Both the position numbers and the translations under genes were made by a program. Below, in pieces: positions 19,574 through 29,326 of a DNA stretch of 64,000 nucleotides. Under the pieces are notes generated by a model. It had not been told where the DNA came from. It did not search any database and was given only the letters and a program-made list of their open reading frames with translations. Each line of letters starts with the position of its first letter. Position 1 is the stretch's first letter. This DNA is from Opitutaceae bacterium (GTDB taxonomy: Bacteria; Verrucomicrobiota; Verrucomicrobiia; Opitutales; Opitutaceae). The stretch spans positions 73,530-137,529 of the forward strand of contig JACKPU010000008.1 of the NCBI GenBank assembly GCA_024233285.1. Direction: 5' to 3'.

Positions 19574-19837
19574 ATGGCTGACCAAAAAACCATCGAACAA
19601 CGCGTTAAGGAAATCATCGTTAACCAGCTTAACGTGAACGAGGAGCAAATCACTCCCGAGGCTTCTTTCCTTGATGATCTGGGTGCTGATTCGCTCGATA
19701 CTGTCGAGCTCATCATGGCCTTCGAGGAAGAGTTTAAAGATGAGATCAAGGGTGAGATCCCCGAGTCTGACGCTGAGAAGCTGCAGACCGTCGGTCAGGT
19801 TACTGATTACATCAAGGCCAAGGCCGGCGCTCAGTAA
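19574..19837 (+). CDS. acpP: acyl carrier protein
   Basis: The 87-residue acidic protein carries the phosphopantetheine site GADSLD with S40, and the family helix TVELIMAFEEEF. It is the fatty acid synthesis ACP, placed between fabG and fabF, with a terminator directly downstream. Confidence 0.96.
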   Translation: MADQKTIEQRVKEIIVNQLNVNEEQITPEASFLDDLGADSLDTVELIMAFEEEFKDEIKGEIPESDAEKLQTVGQVTDYIKAKAGAQ

Positions 19838-19853
19838 ACAAAACCTCTCTCTG

Positions 19854-19901
19854 GCGTTCTACCACTTTCCGCGCTGGAATTGCTGGTAGAACGCTTTTTT
19901 G
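19854..19901 (+). terminator. intrinsic terminator after acpP
   Basis: An eleven-base perfect stem (GCGTTCTACCA with TGGTAGAACGC) encloses a 19-base loop and is followed by six Ts. It lies only 33 bases before the fabF start, so fabF must depend on read-through or on a promoter within this short stretch. Confidence 0.88.
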
Positions 19902-19934
19902 TTTTCCACACTTTCGGTCTTCTTGAAAATCGGC

Positions 19935-21182
19935 ATGGAAACACCCGCGGCACGCAGAGTTGTCATCACCGGTTTGGGCGTGGTGGCCTCACTTGGTCAC
20001 AATGTGAATGATTTTTGGGCTTCGCTCCTCGCTGGAAAATCCGGCGTGCGTCGCATTTCCCATTTTGATCCCTCGGACTATGCCAGCCAGATCGGAGCCG
20101 AGGTGTTGGACTGGGATGCCGGCCAGCACATGGATCCGAAGGATGCGCGACGCAACGACCGTTACACCCAGTTCGGTTTTGTGGCCTCGAAACAAGCCGT
20201 TGCGGACTCCGGTCTCGACCTCCGCAACGAGGATGGGGACCGCGTCGGCGTCATGATCGGGTCCGGCATCGGCGGCATGCACACCTATGAATCCCAGTTA
20301 CGCGTGCTCGATGAACGCGGCCCGCGCAAGGTGTCGCCCTTCACGATCCCCGCGTTGATCGGCAACATGTGTGCCGGCATGGTTGCGATTGAATATGGCG
20401 CGCGTGGTCCAAACTTCGGTCTCGTTTCCGCCTGCGCCACGGGCTCCCACGCGATCGGCGAGGCGGCGCACGCGATTCGGCGCGGCGATGCCGATGTCAT
20501 GATCGCCGGAGGCAGCGAAGCCTCGGTCACGCCGTTTGCCTATGCCAGCTTCTGCGCGATGAAGGCGATGAGCACGCGCAACGACGAGCCCGAGAAGGCC
20601 AGCCGGCCGTTTGATATCAATCGCAACGGTTTTGTGATGGGCGAGGGCGCCGGCATTCTTGTGCTGGAGTCGCTTGAACACGCCCAAGCGCGCGGGGCGC
20701 GGATTTATTGCGAACTCGCGGGATATGCCGCGACTTGCGATGCGTTCCACATCACGCAGCCCGATCCCGAAGGCAAAGGCCTGTCCTTGTCGATGAGCAG
20801 AGCGTTGAAAAGCGCCGGCGTGGAGCCGGGGGATATTGATTACATCAACGCCCACGGAACCTCGACCCCCTACAACGACAAGTTTGAGACCCTCGCGATC
20901 AAGAAGGTGTTTGGCGATCATGCGACGACGGTGCCGGTAAGCTCGACCAAATCGATGACCGGGCATTTGCTCGGTGCGGCCGGCGGCATCGAGTCCGTGA
21001 TTTCGGTCAAGACGATCGAAAGCGGCATGCTGGCTCCGACCATCAATTTGGATGATCCCGACCCGGATTGCGATTTGGACTATGTGCCCAATCATGCCCG
21101 GCAGCAGCCGGTTCGCGCGGTGTTGAGCAACAATCTGGGTTTCGGCGGCCAGAATGCTTCGATTGTCTTCAAGGCGCTTTGA
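19935..21182 (+). CDS. fabF: beta-ketoacyl-ACP synthase II
   Basis: From ATG 19935 (METPAARRVVITGLG) the enzyme is 415 residues with the Cys-His-His triad: Cys in SACATGSHAIGE, His in NAHGTSTPYND and His in MTGHLLGAAGG. It condenses malonyl-ACP with acyl-ACP in the cytoplasm. It follows acpP beyond a terminator, and its last 14 bases overlap the converging hybrid kinase gene. Confidence 0.94.
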   Translation: METPAARRVVITGLGVVASLGHNVNDFWASLLAGKSGVRRISHFDPSDYASQIGAEVLDWDAGQHMDPKDARRNDRYTQFGFVASKQAVADSGLDLRNEDGDRVGVMIGSGIGGMHTYESQLRVLDERGPRKVSPFTIPALIGNMCAGMVAIEYGARGPNFGLVSACATGSHAIGEAAHAIRRGDADVMIAGGSEASVTPFAYASFCAMKAMSTRNDEPEKASRPFDINRNGFVMGEGAGILVLESLEHAQARGARIYCELAGYAATCDAFHITQPDPEGKGLSLSMSRALKSAGVEPGDIDYINAHGTSTPYNDKFETLAIKKVFGDHATTVPVSSTKSMTGHLLGAAGGIESVISVKTIESGMLAPTINLDDPDPDCDLDYVPNHARQQPVRAVLSNNLGFGGQNASIVFKAL

Positions 21183-22965
21183 CGCCGGCTTGTTCAAGCC
21201 AGCGGCGCAGGGTGGAATGCAGGTCCTCGGTGCGAATCGGCTTCGATAAAAAGTCATCCATGCCGGCGGCAATGCAGGCGGTCCGATCCGAAGCCATGGC
21301 GTTGGCGGTGATGGCGATGATGGGCACGTGCCTTGGCGATTGGCGGCGGATTTCCCGCGTGGCCGCGTAGCCGTCCATTTCAGGCATTTGGCAATCCATG
21401 AGGATTACATCCCAAGGTTGATCGAGTGCCTTGCTCACCGCTTCGTGACCGGTCCTGGCCATTTCAAATTCCAAGCCCAAGCGCTGCAGCATCAGTTCTA
21501 TGACGCGCTGATTGACCGGATCGTCCTCTGCCACCAGCACACGGCCTTGGAGTGCTTGCAGCGGGGGTTTTGCCGCCGCCCGCGCAGGAGCCGCGGCGGG
21601 TGTCGCCACCGGCCATGTGATTTCAAATCCAAATGTCGTGCCTTGTCCGGGTGTGCTGGTGAGGGTGATATTGCCCCCCATTAGATTCACGAGTCGCTGC
21701 GAAATGGCCAGACCCAAGCCGCTGCCACCAAAGCGTCGGGTGGTGGAACTGTCTCCTTGAGAGAAGACCTGGAAGAGTTTCGCCTGTGTTCCGCTGTCAA
21801 TGCCGATGCCGGTGTCGTGAATTTTAAAGTGCAGCGTGGCGGATTGGTCGTTCAGCGATTTGATGCTCATCGCGAGATCCACTTGGCCGTGTTCCGTGAA
21901 CTTGATGGCGTTGCCGGTGAGGTTGAGCAGCACTTGCTTCAAACGCACCGGATCGCCCAAGACATATAGCGGTTTGCCAGGCGGTAAAATGAGATTGAAG
22001 CTCAGGCGCTTGCTCATCGCCTTGGGGCGCATGAGGGCGACCACTTCGCGCACGGCCTCTGCCGGTTCGAAGGGGATGGATTCAAATTCGAGTTTGCCGC
22101 TCTCAATTTTTGAGAAATCGAGAAGGTCGTTGAGCAGCCGCAAAAGGGTGTCCGCCGATCCGGTCGCGATATTTACCTGAGTTTGCTGTTCGCTTGTCAG
22201 ATCGGAATCACGCAAGACTTGGAGCATGCCGACGACGCCATTCATTGGCGTCCGGATTTCATGACTGATCGTGGCGAGAAAGTCGCCTTTGATGCGGCTC
22301 GATTCCTCCGCCTTGGCCTTGGCCGCCTGCAATTCGGTGACGTAGGTTTCGTTTTGATAAATCAGGGTATGCAACCGCACGAGATCCGCGTGATGCATAT
22401 GAGCCGTGCGCAAGAGAAAGAGCGCGTAGGTGATCGTGATCCCGAACAGAAACCATCCGCCCGCCGGCAAGGTCAGGAACAAGGCGCTGATGGGCAGCAT
22501 CGTGGTGATCACGTAGATCCGATAACTGGCCGGAACGGATGCCAAGGAGCGGGCGGCCCCAGCGTTCATACCGGCCAGGATCATGGTGAGCAACAAGCTG
22601 CTTGCCAGATCGTCGGCCTTGAAGAACTGCCAGCCTGCCCAGCCCCAGCTTAGTCCAGCCAACGCCACGCCTATAACAAACCAAGCGCGCCATCGGGCGT
22701 GAAGTTCGTTAGGTGGAGCTTCGCGATCATAGCTCCAGTTGAGCACGAGTCTAAGCAAGGAAAGGACCGTTATGGTGGCAAACCATGCACCTTTGGCTTG
22801 CCACGAAATCGTGTCGGCAAGCCCTAGGGTAAGAATCAGCGCCAGAACGAAATTGGAAAAAAGACCGAAACCCGCCGACCGATACAGCAGACGGGTCATC
22901 TGGGCTTCCACCTGAGACCCGATTGCTGTGCTAGTGGGTGAGGTGGATGAGGAAGTTGGCTCCAT
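21169..22965 (-). CDS. membrane hybrid histidine kinase with receiver domain
   Basis: The 598-residue protein has six predicted membrane helices in residues 25-190, a coiled linker, a HisKA domain with H235 in ATISHEIRTPMNG, an HATPase domain (NLTGNAIKFTEHG, DTGIGID, GSGLGLAISQRL) and a C-terminal receiver domain (VAEDDPVNQ, D524 in LMDCQMPEMDG). It resembles BarA-class orphan hybrids. The membrane part has no recognised sensor fold. The 3' end overlaps fabF on the opposite strand by 14 bases. The output partner is not encoded nearby. Confidence 0.9.
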   Translation of the reverse strand: MEPTSSSTSPTSTAIGSQVEAQMTRLLYRSAGFGLFSNFVLALILTLGLADTISWQAKGAWFATITVLSLLRLVLNWSYDREAPPNELHARWRAWFVIGVALAGLSWGWAGWQFFKADDLASSLLLTMILAGMNAGAARSLASVPASYRIYVITTMLPISALFLTLPAGGWFLFGITITYALFLLRTAHMHHADLVRLHTLIYQNETYVTELQAAKAKAEESSRIKGDFLATISHEIRTPMNGVVGMLQVLRDSDLTSEQQTQVNIATGSADTLLRLLNDLLDFSKIESGKLEFESIPFEPAEAVREVVALMRPKAMSKRLSFNLILPPGKPLYVLGDPVRLKQVLLNLTGNAIKFTEHGQVDLAMSIKSLNDQSATLHFKIHDTGIGIDSGTQAKLFQVFSQGDSSTTRRFGGSGLGLAISQRLVNLMGGNITLTSTPGQGTTFGFEITWPVATPAAAPARAAAKPPLQALQGRVLVAEDDPVNQRVIELMLQRLGLEFEMARTGHEAVSKALDQPWDVILMDCQMPEMDGYAATREIRRQSPRHVPIIAITANAMASDRTACIAAGMDDFLSKPIRTEDLHSTLRRWLEQAGVKAP

Positions 22966-23020
22966 GGCTGATGGGAATGCAGTTCATCGTAAATCCGTTG
23001 CATTAGCAAGGCGCCATCAG

Positions 23021-23055
23021 CGCACAAAAAACCCGCAGCCGGGGAGCTGCGGGTT
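23021..23055 (-). terminator. intrinsic terminator after rpmB
   Basis: On the minus strand, AACCCGCAGC pairs with GCTGCGGGTT across a six-base loop and is followed by a T run. It lies just downstream of the L28 gene. Confidence 0.88.
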
Positions 23056-23078
23056 ACAAAATGGGAGCCGGTTGACGC

Positions 23079-23309
23079 TCAGGCTTTTTGAACGAGACCG
23101 GCCTTCAAGGCCTTGACCGAGACCAACATGCGCTTGGTGCCACCATTCGGAAGCTTGACGCGGATGCGTTGCAGGTTGGGACGGAACTTGCGGGGCGTGA
23201 CGCTCGTCACGTGCGTGCCGATGCCTCCGCTCTTTTTGCTCTGTCCCTTGCGGTTGATGATGCTGCCCTTGGTGGGGCGCTTACCTGTGATTGCACAAAT
23301 TCTGGCCAT
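23079..23309 (-). CDS. rpmB: 50S ribosomal protein L28
   Basis: This 76-residue basic protein has the L28 pattern ARICAITGKRPTKGSI, then KFRPNLQRIRV and a basic C-terminus. It binds 23S rRNA in the large subunit. The zinc-binding cysteine pairs found in some L28 forms are absent (only one Cys). It is transcribed alone, with a terminator directly after it. Confidence 0.96.
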   Translation of the reverse strand: MARICAITGKRPTKGSIINRKGQSKKSGGIGTHVTSVTPRKFRPNLQRIRVKLPNGGTKRMLVSVKALKAGLVQKA

Positions 23310-23370
23310 GACTTCAGTGGTTAAAAGGGTCGTGAGTAAAGGTTTTGAACCTGCGGAAGCAAGGGGAATC

Positions 23371-24378
23371 TCAAATATCTTTTGCCCGCCTTAGGCCATG
23401 CAGGACCTGGAACTTTTGCCCCAGATATGCCGGGTGAATCAATTGCATAAGTGCCATCTTGCGTGTGCTCAAACGGGAAGCTTCGGATTTCATGGTGGCC
23501 TCCAAGAGGGGCGCGGCGTGGCGCACAAAGAAGGTTTCTTGGGATTCAACCAATGCCGATTCGAATCCCGCGGATTGCATGGCGGCTTGCAGCCAATCCC
23601 AGCAGATGTGGCAGGTCAGGTCCTGCTCCCCCGGCCATGCCAGCAGATCGTTTGATTGCTGGTGGTTACGGTAGGCGCGCATCGTGCCCTTGGGACAGGC
23701 GGTGCAGATTTCAGTCCACGTTTTGCCGTAGTCACACGCCAGCAAAAGCCCCTGCCACGGTTGTGAAAGGATCTCTTGCAGCAGGTCCGCGGCCGCGCGC
23801 GGGGCGTCAACGACGTAACCATCGGGCGCGTTCGCGGGCAGATAGGTTGGAGGCCTGTCCAGCGGAAGTTCGACCTCACGCAATTGGTCATGCTCGCAGG
23901 CGACGGCCAACTCGGTCCAAGCGGACTGTCGCCGGACAAACCGGCGACAGGGTTGAGCGTCAAACAGCTCATTGGAAAACACCACGCATTGGCCGGAAAG
24001 TGAAATGGGGTCGCCGATTTGAATGGTTTGGTGATCTGCGAATGGGTGCGCCACGTCACGCATGATGCCGCCGTCAGGCTCCGCGCCGATTTCGACAAAG
24101 GTGGACTCGGCACAGGTTTTTTTTCCGAGCAAATTCCGGCAGCACTCGCTGATTAATTCACCGAACAGGCTGCCGACGGAAGTGGCGGTGTAAAAATCCG
24201 CGTCCGGCGTCCGGCCGACACGCTTTCGATTTCGGCGATAATAGCCCACTTCCTGATCATACAACGCCATTTCCATGAAGCGGGCGAAGGGCAGCACACC
24301 ATCGCGACCGGCGACCGCGTGAAAACGACGCAGAAAATCCGTGGACGGATGCGATGACTGGTGACTTGACGATCCCAT
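23371..24378 (-). CDS. MidA/NDUFAF7-type SAM-dependent methyltransferase
   Basis: The 335-residue protein has the class's N-terminal block (PFARFMEMALYDQEVGYY, DFYTATSVGSLFGEL), a SAM loop FVEIGAEPDGG and VVFSNELFDAQPCRRF. Mitochondrial homologues methylate an arginine of a complex I subunit; bacterial targets are unknown. The SAM loop is atypical (GAEPDGG where GxGxG is common). It diverges from the ctp gene with only 16 bases between starts. Confidence 0.8.
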   Translation of the reverse strand: MGSSSHQSSHPSTDFLRRFHAVAGRDGVLPFARFMEMALYDQEVGYYRRNRKRVGRTPDADFYTATSVGSLFGELISECCRNLLGKKTCAESTFVEIGAEPDGGIMRDVAHPFADHQTIQIGDPISLSGQCVVFSNELFDAQPCRRFVRRQSAWTELAVACEHDQLREVELPLDRPPTYLPANAPDGYVVDAPRAAADLLQEILSQPWQGLLLACDYGKTWTEICTACPKGTMRAYRNHQQSNDLLAWPGEQDLTCHICWDWLQAAMQSAGFESALVESQETFFVRHAAPLLEATMKSEASRLSTRKMALMQLIHPAYLGQKFQVLHGLRRAKDI

Positions 24379-24394
24379 TTACAAAGCAGACCAG

Positions 24395-25678
24395 ATGCAC
24401 ACAGTCGCGCCTATGCTCAAACGGATTCTTCCTGTGCTGGCCGGCGCGTGTCTCGGCTTGGTGCTCGCGGTCGTGCTATTAAAACAAGCCGCGGCATGGG
24501 GATTTTTGCCGAATCGCGAGCTGAACCGGTCGGCGGATTATGTGCGCGAGGTGATGAGCTTGGTAAACAAACACTACGTGGATGTTGACGACGCGAACTA
24601 TGACCGGCTGGCACGCGAGGCGATTCACGGTCTGGTTGGCTCGCTCGATCCGCACTCGGAGTTTTTGGAGGCCGAGGAGTTCAAGTATTTCGAGGATGAT
24701 CTGGACGGCGAGTTCGGTGGCATTGGCGTGCAGGTGGAATTACGCGACGGCAAAGTCGTGATCATTGCACCCATTGCCGGCACCCCGGGCGAGCGGGCCG
24801 GCATTTTGCGTGGCGATGAAATCAGGTCGGTGGACGGACGTGTCGTCAGCGACAAGACCCCGATGGACGATGCCATCAATCGTTTACGGGGCAAACCCGG
24901 CACCAAGGTTGTGATCGGTCTGCACCGGCCGAGTGGAAATCGCGATTTTGAGGTGTCCATTGTGCGCGAACAAATCGAGGTCGAGAGTGTGCGCGATGTC
25001 CGGCTGTTCGAACAGAACATCGGTTACATCCAGCTCGCGGAGTTTTCGGCGCGCACGGGCGAGCAGTTCCTGCGGGCGCTTGACTCGCTGATCGATCAAG
25101 GCGCGCGGGCGTTGATTCTGGACCTACGCAATAATCCCGGGGGCTTGCTGGAAGCGGCGGTTGAAGTGGTTGAGCCCTTCTTTCGCGAGGGCGAACTCGT
25201 GGTCTATACGGAAGGCAGAGCAGAGTCGGATCGTGAAGAGCTGCGGGCGGAGATGACCGGCGAACCGTTGGCTATGCCGGTGGTCGTGCTCATCAACGGC
25301 GGCACGGCGAGCGCTGCGGAGATCGTGACCGGGGCTCTGAAAGACACCAATCGTGCGGTGGTTCTGGGGGAACGTTCTTTTGGCAAAGGGTCGGTGCAAA
25401 CACTCTTCAAGCTCCGCAATGGCGAGGGCATGCGCATCACCACGGCGCGCTATTGCACGCCCGGCGGTGTTTCAATCCACGGACACGGAATCGAACCTGA
25501 TGTGGTTTTGGTGATGACGCCGGAACAGGACGGCAAATTGCGGCTGCAGCGAATCCGCAGCGACGTGACGGATGCCGCGGAGTTCAAGGCACGCTTTGGC
25601 TTCACCCCGATCGCCGACGCCCAGCTGGATGCGGCAATTGATGTCTTGAACGGACTGCGGCTGCTGAACCAGCGTTGA
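24395..25678 (+). CDS. C-terminal processing peptidase, S41 family
   Basis: The 427-residue protein has an N-terminal signal anchor (RILPVLAGACLGLVLAVVLL), a PDZ domain (about 95-175, GIGVQVELRDGKVVII) and an S41 protease domain with the catalytic Ser in GGTASAAEIV and Lys in ERSFGKGSVQ. It would cleave proteins at the C-terminus in the periplasm, as CtpA/Prc do. The start may instead be ATG 24413. Its stop overlaps the tsaD start (TGATG). Confidence 0.92.
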   Translation: MHTVAPMLKRILPVLAGACLGLVLAVVLLKQAAAWGFLPNRELNRSADYVREVMSLVNKHYVDVDDANYDRLAREAIHGLVGSLDPHSEFLEAEEFKYFEDDLDGEFGGIGVQVELRDGKVVIIAPIAGTPGERAGILRGDEIRSVDGRVVSDKTPMDDAINRLRGKPGTKVVIGLHRPSGNRDFEVSIVREQIEVESVRDVRLFEQNIGYIQLAEFSARTGEQFLRALDSLIDQGARALILDLRNNPGGLLEAAVEVVEPFFREGELVVYTEGRAESDREELRAEMTGEPLAMPVVVLINGGTASAAEIVTGALKDTNRAVVLGERSFGKGSVQTLFKLRNGEGMRITTARYCTPGGVSIHGHGIEPDVVLVMTPEQDGKLRLQRIRSDVTDAAEFKARFGFTPIADAQLDAAIDVLNGLRLLNQR

Positions 25679-26742
25679 TGCTCATGATCCTCGCGCTGGA
25701 AAGTTCCTGTGATGAAACCGCGGTCGCGTTGTTCGACCCGCGGTCCGGCTTGGTGGGCGAATGGATCCATACGCAGATGGCCTTGCATGAAAAGCATGGC
25801 GGCGTGGTTCCGGATCTGGCGACGCGCGAACATCTACGAAATTTTCCGGCCCTGCTGGCCCTGGCGCGAAAGCACGAGTCATGGAGCCAAATCACGGCCA
25901 TCGCGGTCACCCAAGGACCGGGATTGGCGGCCTGCCTTGCGATTGGCTTGGCTTCGGCGAAGGCCCTGGCGGTCGGGCTGAATCTGCCGGTGTGGGGCGT
26001 GAATCATCTGAGAGCGCACGCGTTTTCACCGTTCATTGCGTTGCATGCGGCTGCGCCTGCCGCTTTTGCGCGTGATCTTGGCACGTTGCTGCCGCATCTC
26101 GGTCTGATCGTTTCGGGGGGGAATACGTTGCTGATTGAAATCGACCGGGACCGGCGTTTGCGGGTCATCTCGTCGACGCGTGACGACGCCGCCGGCGAGG
26201 CGCTTGACAAAGGGGCGAAGCTACTGGGCTTGGGGTATCCGGGCGGACCCTTGGTGGAGAAAATCGCCCGGGGGGGTGATACCGCGGCGTTTGATTTTCC
26301 GCGCGGTTTGGGCCGGCGGGATAATCTCGAATTCAGCTTCTCGGGTTTGAAAACCAGTCTGCGGTATCAATTGGAGAAGCTGCCCATCGATGCGGTGAAA
26401 GCCCGTTTGCCGGACTTGTGCGCGAGCTATCAGCAGGCCGTGATCGATGTGCTTTTGCGCAAGTTGGAACTGGCCTGCGAATCGGGCGGCTATGCCAGCA
26501 TCGGGCTGTCGGGCGGCGTGGCCAACAACGCGTTGTTGCGGCAGCGCGTTTCGGCCTTGGGGCGCTCGTTGCGTCTGCCGGTGCTGGTGGCCGAACCGAA
26601 GCACACCGGCGACAATGCGGGCATGATCGGGTTTGCAGCATGGGTTGATGATCACTGGGTGGACCGTCGCTCAGGACTTGGACTGACTATCGAACCAAGC
26701 GCGTTGGCCGATGCCGTAGCAGGCCCGTCGGCTCACATGTAA
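25678..26742 (+). CDS. tsaD: tRNA N6-threonylcarbamoyladenosine transferase
   Basis: This 354-residue ASKHA-fold enzyme has the family motifs ESSCDET, the metal-binding NHLRAH, IVSGGNT and GLSGGVANN. It transfers the threonylcarbamoyl group to A37 of ANN-decoding tRNAs. The start is coupled to the upstream protease gene; ATG 25684 is an equally plausible start. The last ten bases overlap rpoN on the other strand. Confidence 0.94.
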   Translation: MLMILALESSCDETAVALFDPRSGLVGEWIHTQMALHEKHGGVVPDLATREHLRNFPALLALARKHESWSQITAIAVTQGPGLAACLAIGLASAKALAVGLNLPVWGVNHLRAHAFSPFIALHAAAPAAFARDLGTLLPHLGLIVSGGNTLLIEIDRDRRLRVISSTRDDAAGEALDKGAKLLGLGYPGGPLVEKIARGGDTAAFDFPRGLGRRDNLEFSFSGLKTSLRYQLEKLPIDAVKARLPDLCASYQQAVIDVLLRKLELACESGGYASIGLSGGVANNALLRQRVSALGRSLRLPVLVAEPKHTGDNAGMIGFAAWVDDHWVDRRSGLGLTIEPSALADAVAGPSAHM

Positions 26743-28199
26743 TCGCGCCGTAGATTACTCGGGAGTATGCCGAGTTCCTCGCGATATTTGGCCACGGTGC
26801 GGCGAGCGATATTGAGCCCCTTGTCGCGCAGCTTGCTCACGATGGATTGATCGCTCAGCGGCGAAGACTTGTCTTCGAGGGCGATGAGGTCGGCGATGAG
26901 TTCTTTTACACTGGTGTTGGAAATCGCGGCGCCGGAATCATCCTGATAGCCAGTCGTGAAGAAGTATTTGAATTCGAAGACTCCGTGCGGGGTCTTGAGA
27001 TATTTGTTGGCGATGGCGCGACTCACGGTGGTTTCGTGCACGCCAACAATTTCAGCAACCTGCGTCATGGTCAGGGGCTTGAGCTGGGAGACGCCGTGTT
27101 CAAAGAAATCAAGCTGCGCCTTCAGAATTTCCCGGGTGATGCGTTCGATCGTGCGCTGACGTTGTTCAATCGAATCGATGAGGAATTTGCCCGAGCGCAT
27201 GCGCTCGCGCAGGTAGTCGCGTTCGGATTTGGACAAGGTGCCCTTGGCGATCATCTCGCGATAGGTGTTGGAGATGCGCAGCCGGGGAATGTAGTCGCTG
27301 TTTAGCGAGACCTGCCACTCACCGTCGTCATCCTTGTAGACGGTGACATCGGGTTCGACGACCCGGTTGGTGTCTTCGCTGAACCGGCGGCCTGGCGCGG
27401 GATCGAGTTTCCCGATGACTTCGATGGCGTGTTGAATATCGTCGGGGCCGGCGCCCAGTTTCCGCGACAACTCGGGAATACGGCGTCGGGCGAGGAGATC
27501 GAAGTGTTCGCGCACGATGCGGGCTGCGAGTGATTTGCCCCGATCCTGGGCGACCAGTTGGGTCAAAAGGCAATCCGTCAGGTTCTGACTGCCGATGCCG
27601 GGAGGATCAAAAGTTTGCAGCACTCTCGCCGCGGTTTGCATGTCGTGCAGCGGCAGACCGGATTGCAATGCTGCATCAGGCAGGGTTTGGGTAAGAAAAC
27701 CGCGCTCATCCAGATTGCCGATCAGATACTGGAGGGCCTCGAATTCGCCCGGTTCCAAATCGGCCACGGCGGCTTGTCGCATGAGGTGTTCTTGCAGCGA
27801 CGGCGCAGTGACGAGGGACTCGAAGAAATGCTGCCGCTTCTCGGCATCCTCGCTGGTATAAGGCTGGGCACCGCCCGCCTGGCTCATGTAGTCGCGCCAG
27901 TCCTCATCGAGTTTTCCGAGAATTTCGAACTCCTTGGTGAAATCGAGTTCGTCGCGCTGACCGTCCTCGGTGTTGTCGTTGGAATCGGCATTTTCTGGAT
28001 CGGAAGCGTCGAGGCTCAGGCCTTCCTCCGGCGGCAACTCCTCGAGCGTGGGATTGCTTTGGAGTTCCTGTTGGATTTCCGTGCGCAGATCGGTGGCCGC
28101 AACCTGCAATATCTTCAGCGACTGACGCAACTGCGGCGCCAAAACCAACGACTGGGTTTGGCGCTGACGAAGGTCATGACTAAATCCGGGACCGCTCAT
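26733..28199 (-). CDS. rpoN: RNA polymerase sigma-54 factor
   Basis: From ATG 28199 the 488-residue protein has the three RpoN regions: a Gln/Leu-rich activator-responsive N-terminus (RQRQTQSLVLAPQLRQSLKI), an acidic linker, a core-binding domain (LIGNLDERGFLTQ), the helix-turn-helix TQVAEIVGVHETTVSRAI and the RpoN box ARRTVAKYRE near the C-terminus. It directs polymerase to -24/-12 promoters with bacterial enhancer-binding proteins. It lies downstream of a Ser/Thr kinase gene in the same direction. Confidence 0.96.
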   Translation of the reverse strand: MSGPGFSHDLRQRQTQSLVLAPQLRQSLKILQVAATDLRTEIQQELQSNPTLEELPPEEGLSLDASDPENADSNDNTEDGQRDELDFTKEFEILGKLDEDWRDYMSQAGGAQPYTSEDAEKRQHFFESLVTAPSLQEHLMRQAAVADLEPGEFEALQYLIGNLDERGFLTQTLPDAALQSGLPLHDMQTAARVLQTFDPPGIGSQNLTDCLLTQLVAQDRGKSLAARIVREHFDLLARRRIPELSRKLGAGPDDIQHAIEVIGKLDPAPGRRFSEDTNRVVEPDVTVYKDDDGEWQVSLNSDYIPRLRISNTYREMIAKGTLSKSERDYLRERMRSGKFLIDSIEQRQRTIERITREILKAQLDFFEHGVSQLKPLTMTQVAEIVGVHETTVSRAIANKYLKTPHGVFEFKYFFTTGYQDDSGAAISNTSVKELIADLIALEDKSSPLSDQSIVSKLRDKGLNIARRTVAKYREELGILPSNLRRDYM

Positions 28200-28229
28200 G
28201 AGCAATGAACTGAAGAGGATGGCGCATGC

Positions 28230-29204
28230 TCAGGGGCGGGAGCTGTAGATGGGGGGGCGTGAATCGTTGTTTTCGATTGCAAAGAGTTCCTTGAGGTAGA
28301 CTCCGAGCTTCTCGATCGTAGGACCGTAGCGGTCGCTATAGAGGTAAACTTCCAAGTCCGTCATGAAATCGTAGGCGCTCTGATAGCGGCGCTCGCGATC
28401 CCGGGTGAGGGCTTTTTGGATGATCGCCTCGAGTTTGTCGTCGATTTCCGGCCGCAGGGTGGAAAAGCGGGGGATCGGCATGGTCTGGATATTGCGTCGC
28501 GACTGGGCGCGATCAAAGGCGCGGAAAATGTTACGATTGAGCAGCAGTTCGGTCAGCACAATCCCCAGCGGGAACAAGTCGGCCCGCGCGTCCGTAACGG
28601 CATAGCTGGCCTGTTCAGGTGAAAGGTATTCGTCTTTGCCGGCGATCACCTTGCCTTCCTCGTTATACATCAGGTCGAGGGCCTTCGCGATGCCGAAGTC
28701 GGTCAGCTTCACGTCGCCTTCGTAGGCGAGCATGACGTTTTTCGGGCCGATGTCGCGGTGCACAATGTTCAAGTGCCGGCCTTCGCGGTCGCATTTCTGA
28801 TGCGCATAAGCGAGACCGCGGGCCACGCGCGAAACAATGAAGGCGGCGAGATCCACCGGGATCGGACGGCCGAGTGCGAGGTGGCGTTCAATGAACTGCT
28901 CCAAGTTCACTCCGCGCACGAATTCCATGACCATGAAATACTGGCCGTTGGCGTTGCCGAGATGATAGGTCTGGACGATGCTCGTGTGGATGAGGTCGGC
29001 GACCAAGCGCGCTTCGCCAATGAAGTTTTTTTGGAACTCGGGGATGGCCGAATATTCCTCACGGATGAGCTTTACGGCCACGGTCTTCCGGAAATTGCCG
29101 GCGCCGAGTTGGTCGGCTTCGTAAACCAAACCCATGCCGCCTTCCGCAATTTTGCGGACGAGCTCGTATTCAATCCCGTTGGAAAGTTGCTTCAGCGCTG
29201 GCAC
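28230..29204 (-). CDS. cytoplasmic Ser/Thr protein kinase (PknB type)
   Basis: The 324-residue Hanks-type kinase has the glycine loop IAEGGMGLVYEA, catalytic Lys in VAVKLI, HRDIGPKNVML, DFGIAKAL and the activation loop end SPEQA. It has no membrane segment or PASTA domains, so it is soluble and its signal is unknown. It lies 30 bases upstream of rpoN in the same direction, suggesting co-transcription and a possible regulatory link, which is inference. Confidence 0.92.
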   Translation of the reverse strand: MPALKQLSNGIEYELVRKIAEGGMGLVYEADQLGAGNFRKTVAVKLIREEYSAIPEFQKNFIGEARLVADLIHTSIVQTYHLGNANGQYFMVMEFVRGVNLEQFIERHLALGRPIPVDLAAFIVSRVARGLAYAHQKCDREGRHLNIVHRDIGPKNVMLAYEGDVKLTDFGIAKALDLMYNEEGKVIAGKDEYLSPEQASYAVTDARADLFPLGIVLTELLLNRNIFRAFDRAQSRRNIQTMPIPRFSTLRPEIDDKLEAIIQKALTRDRERRYQSAYDFMTDLEVYLYSDRYGPTIEKLGVYLKELFAIENNDSRPPIYSSRP

Positions 29205-29326
29205 GAGGGGAGCAAAGATGGCGGCAAGAAGCGTGGCAAGGAATTCATCTTCGATTCGGCGCGATTCCTGCTTTGGTGTTTCCGGCGGTGATTTGACATG
29301 ACCGATTTGGCGTCTAGTTTGACGCT

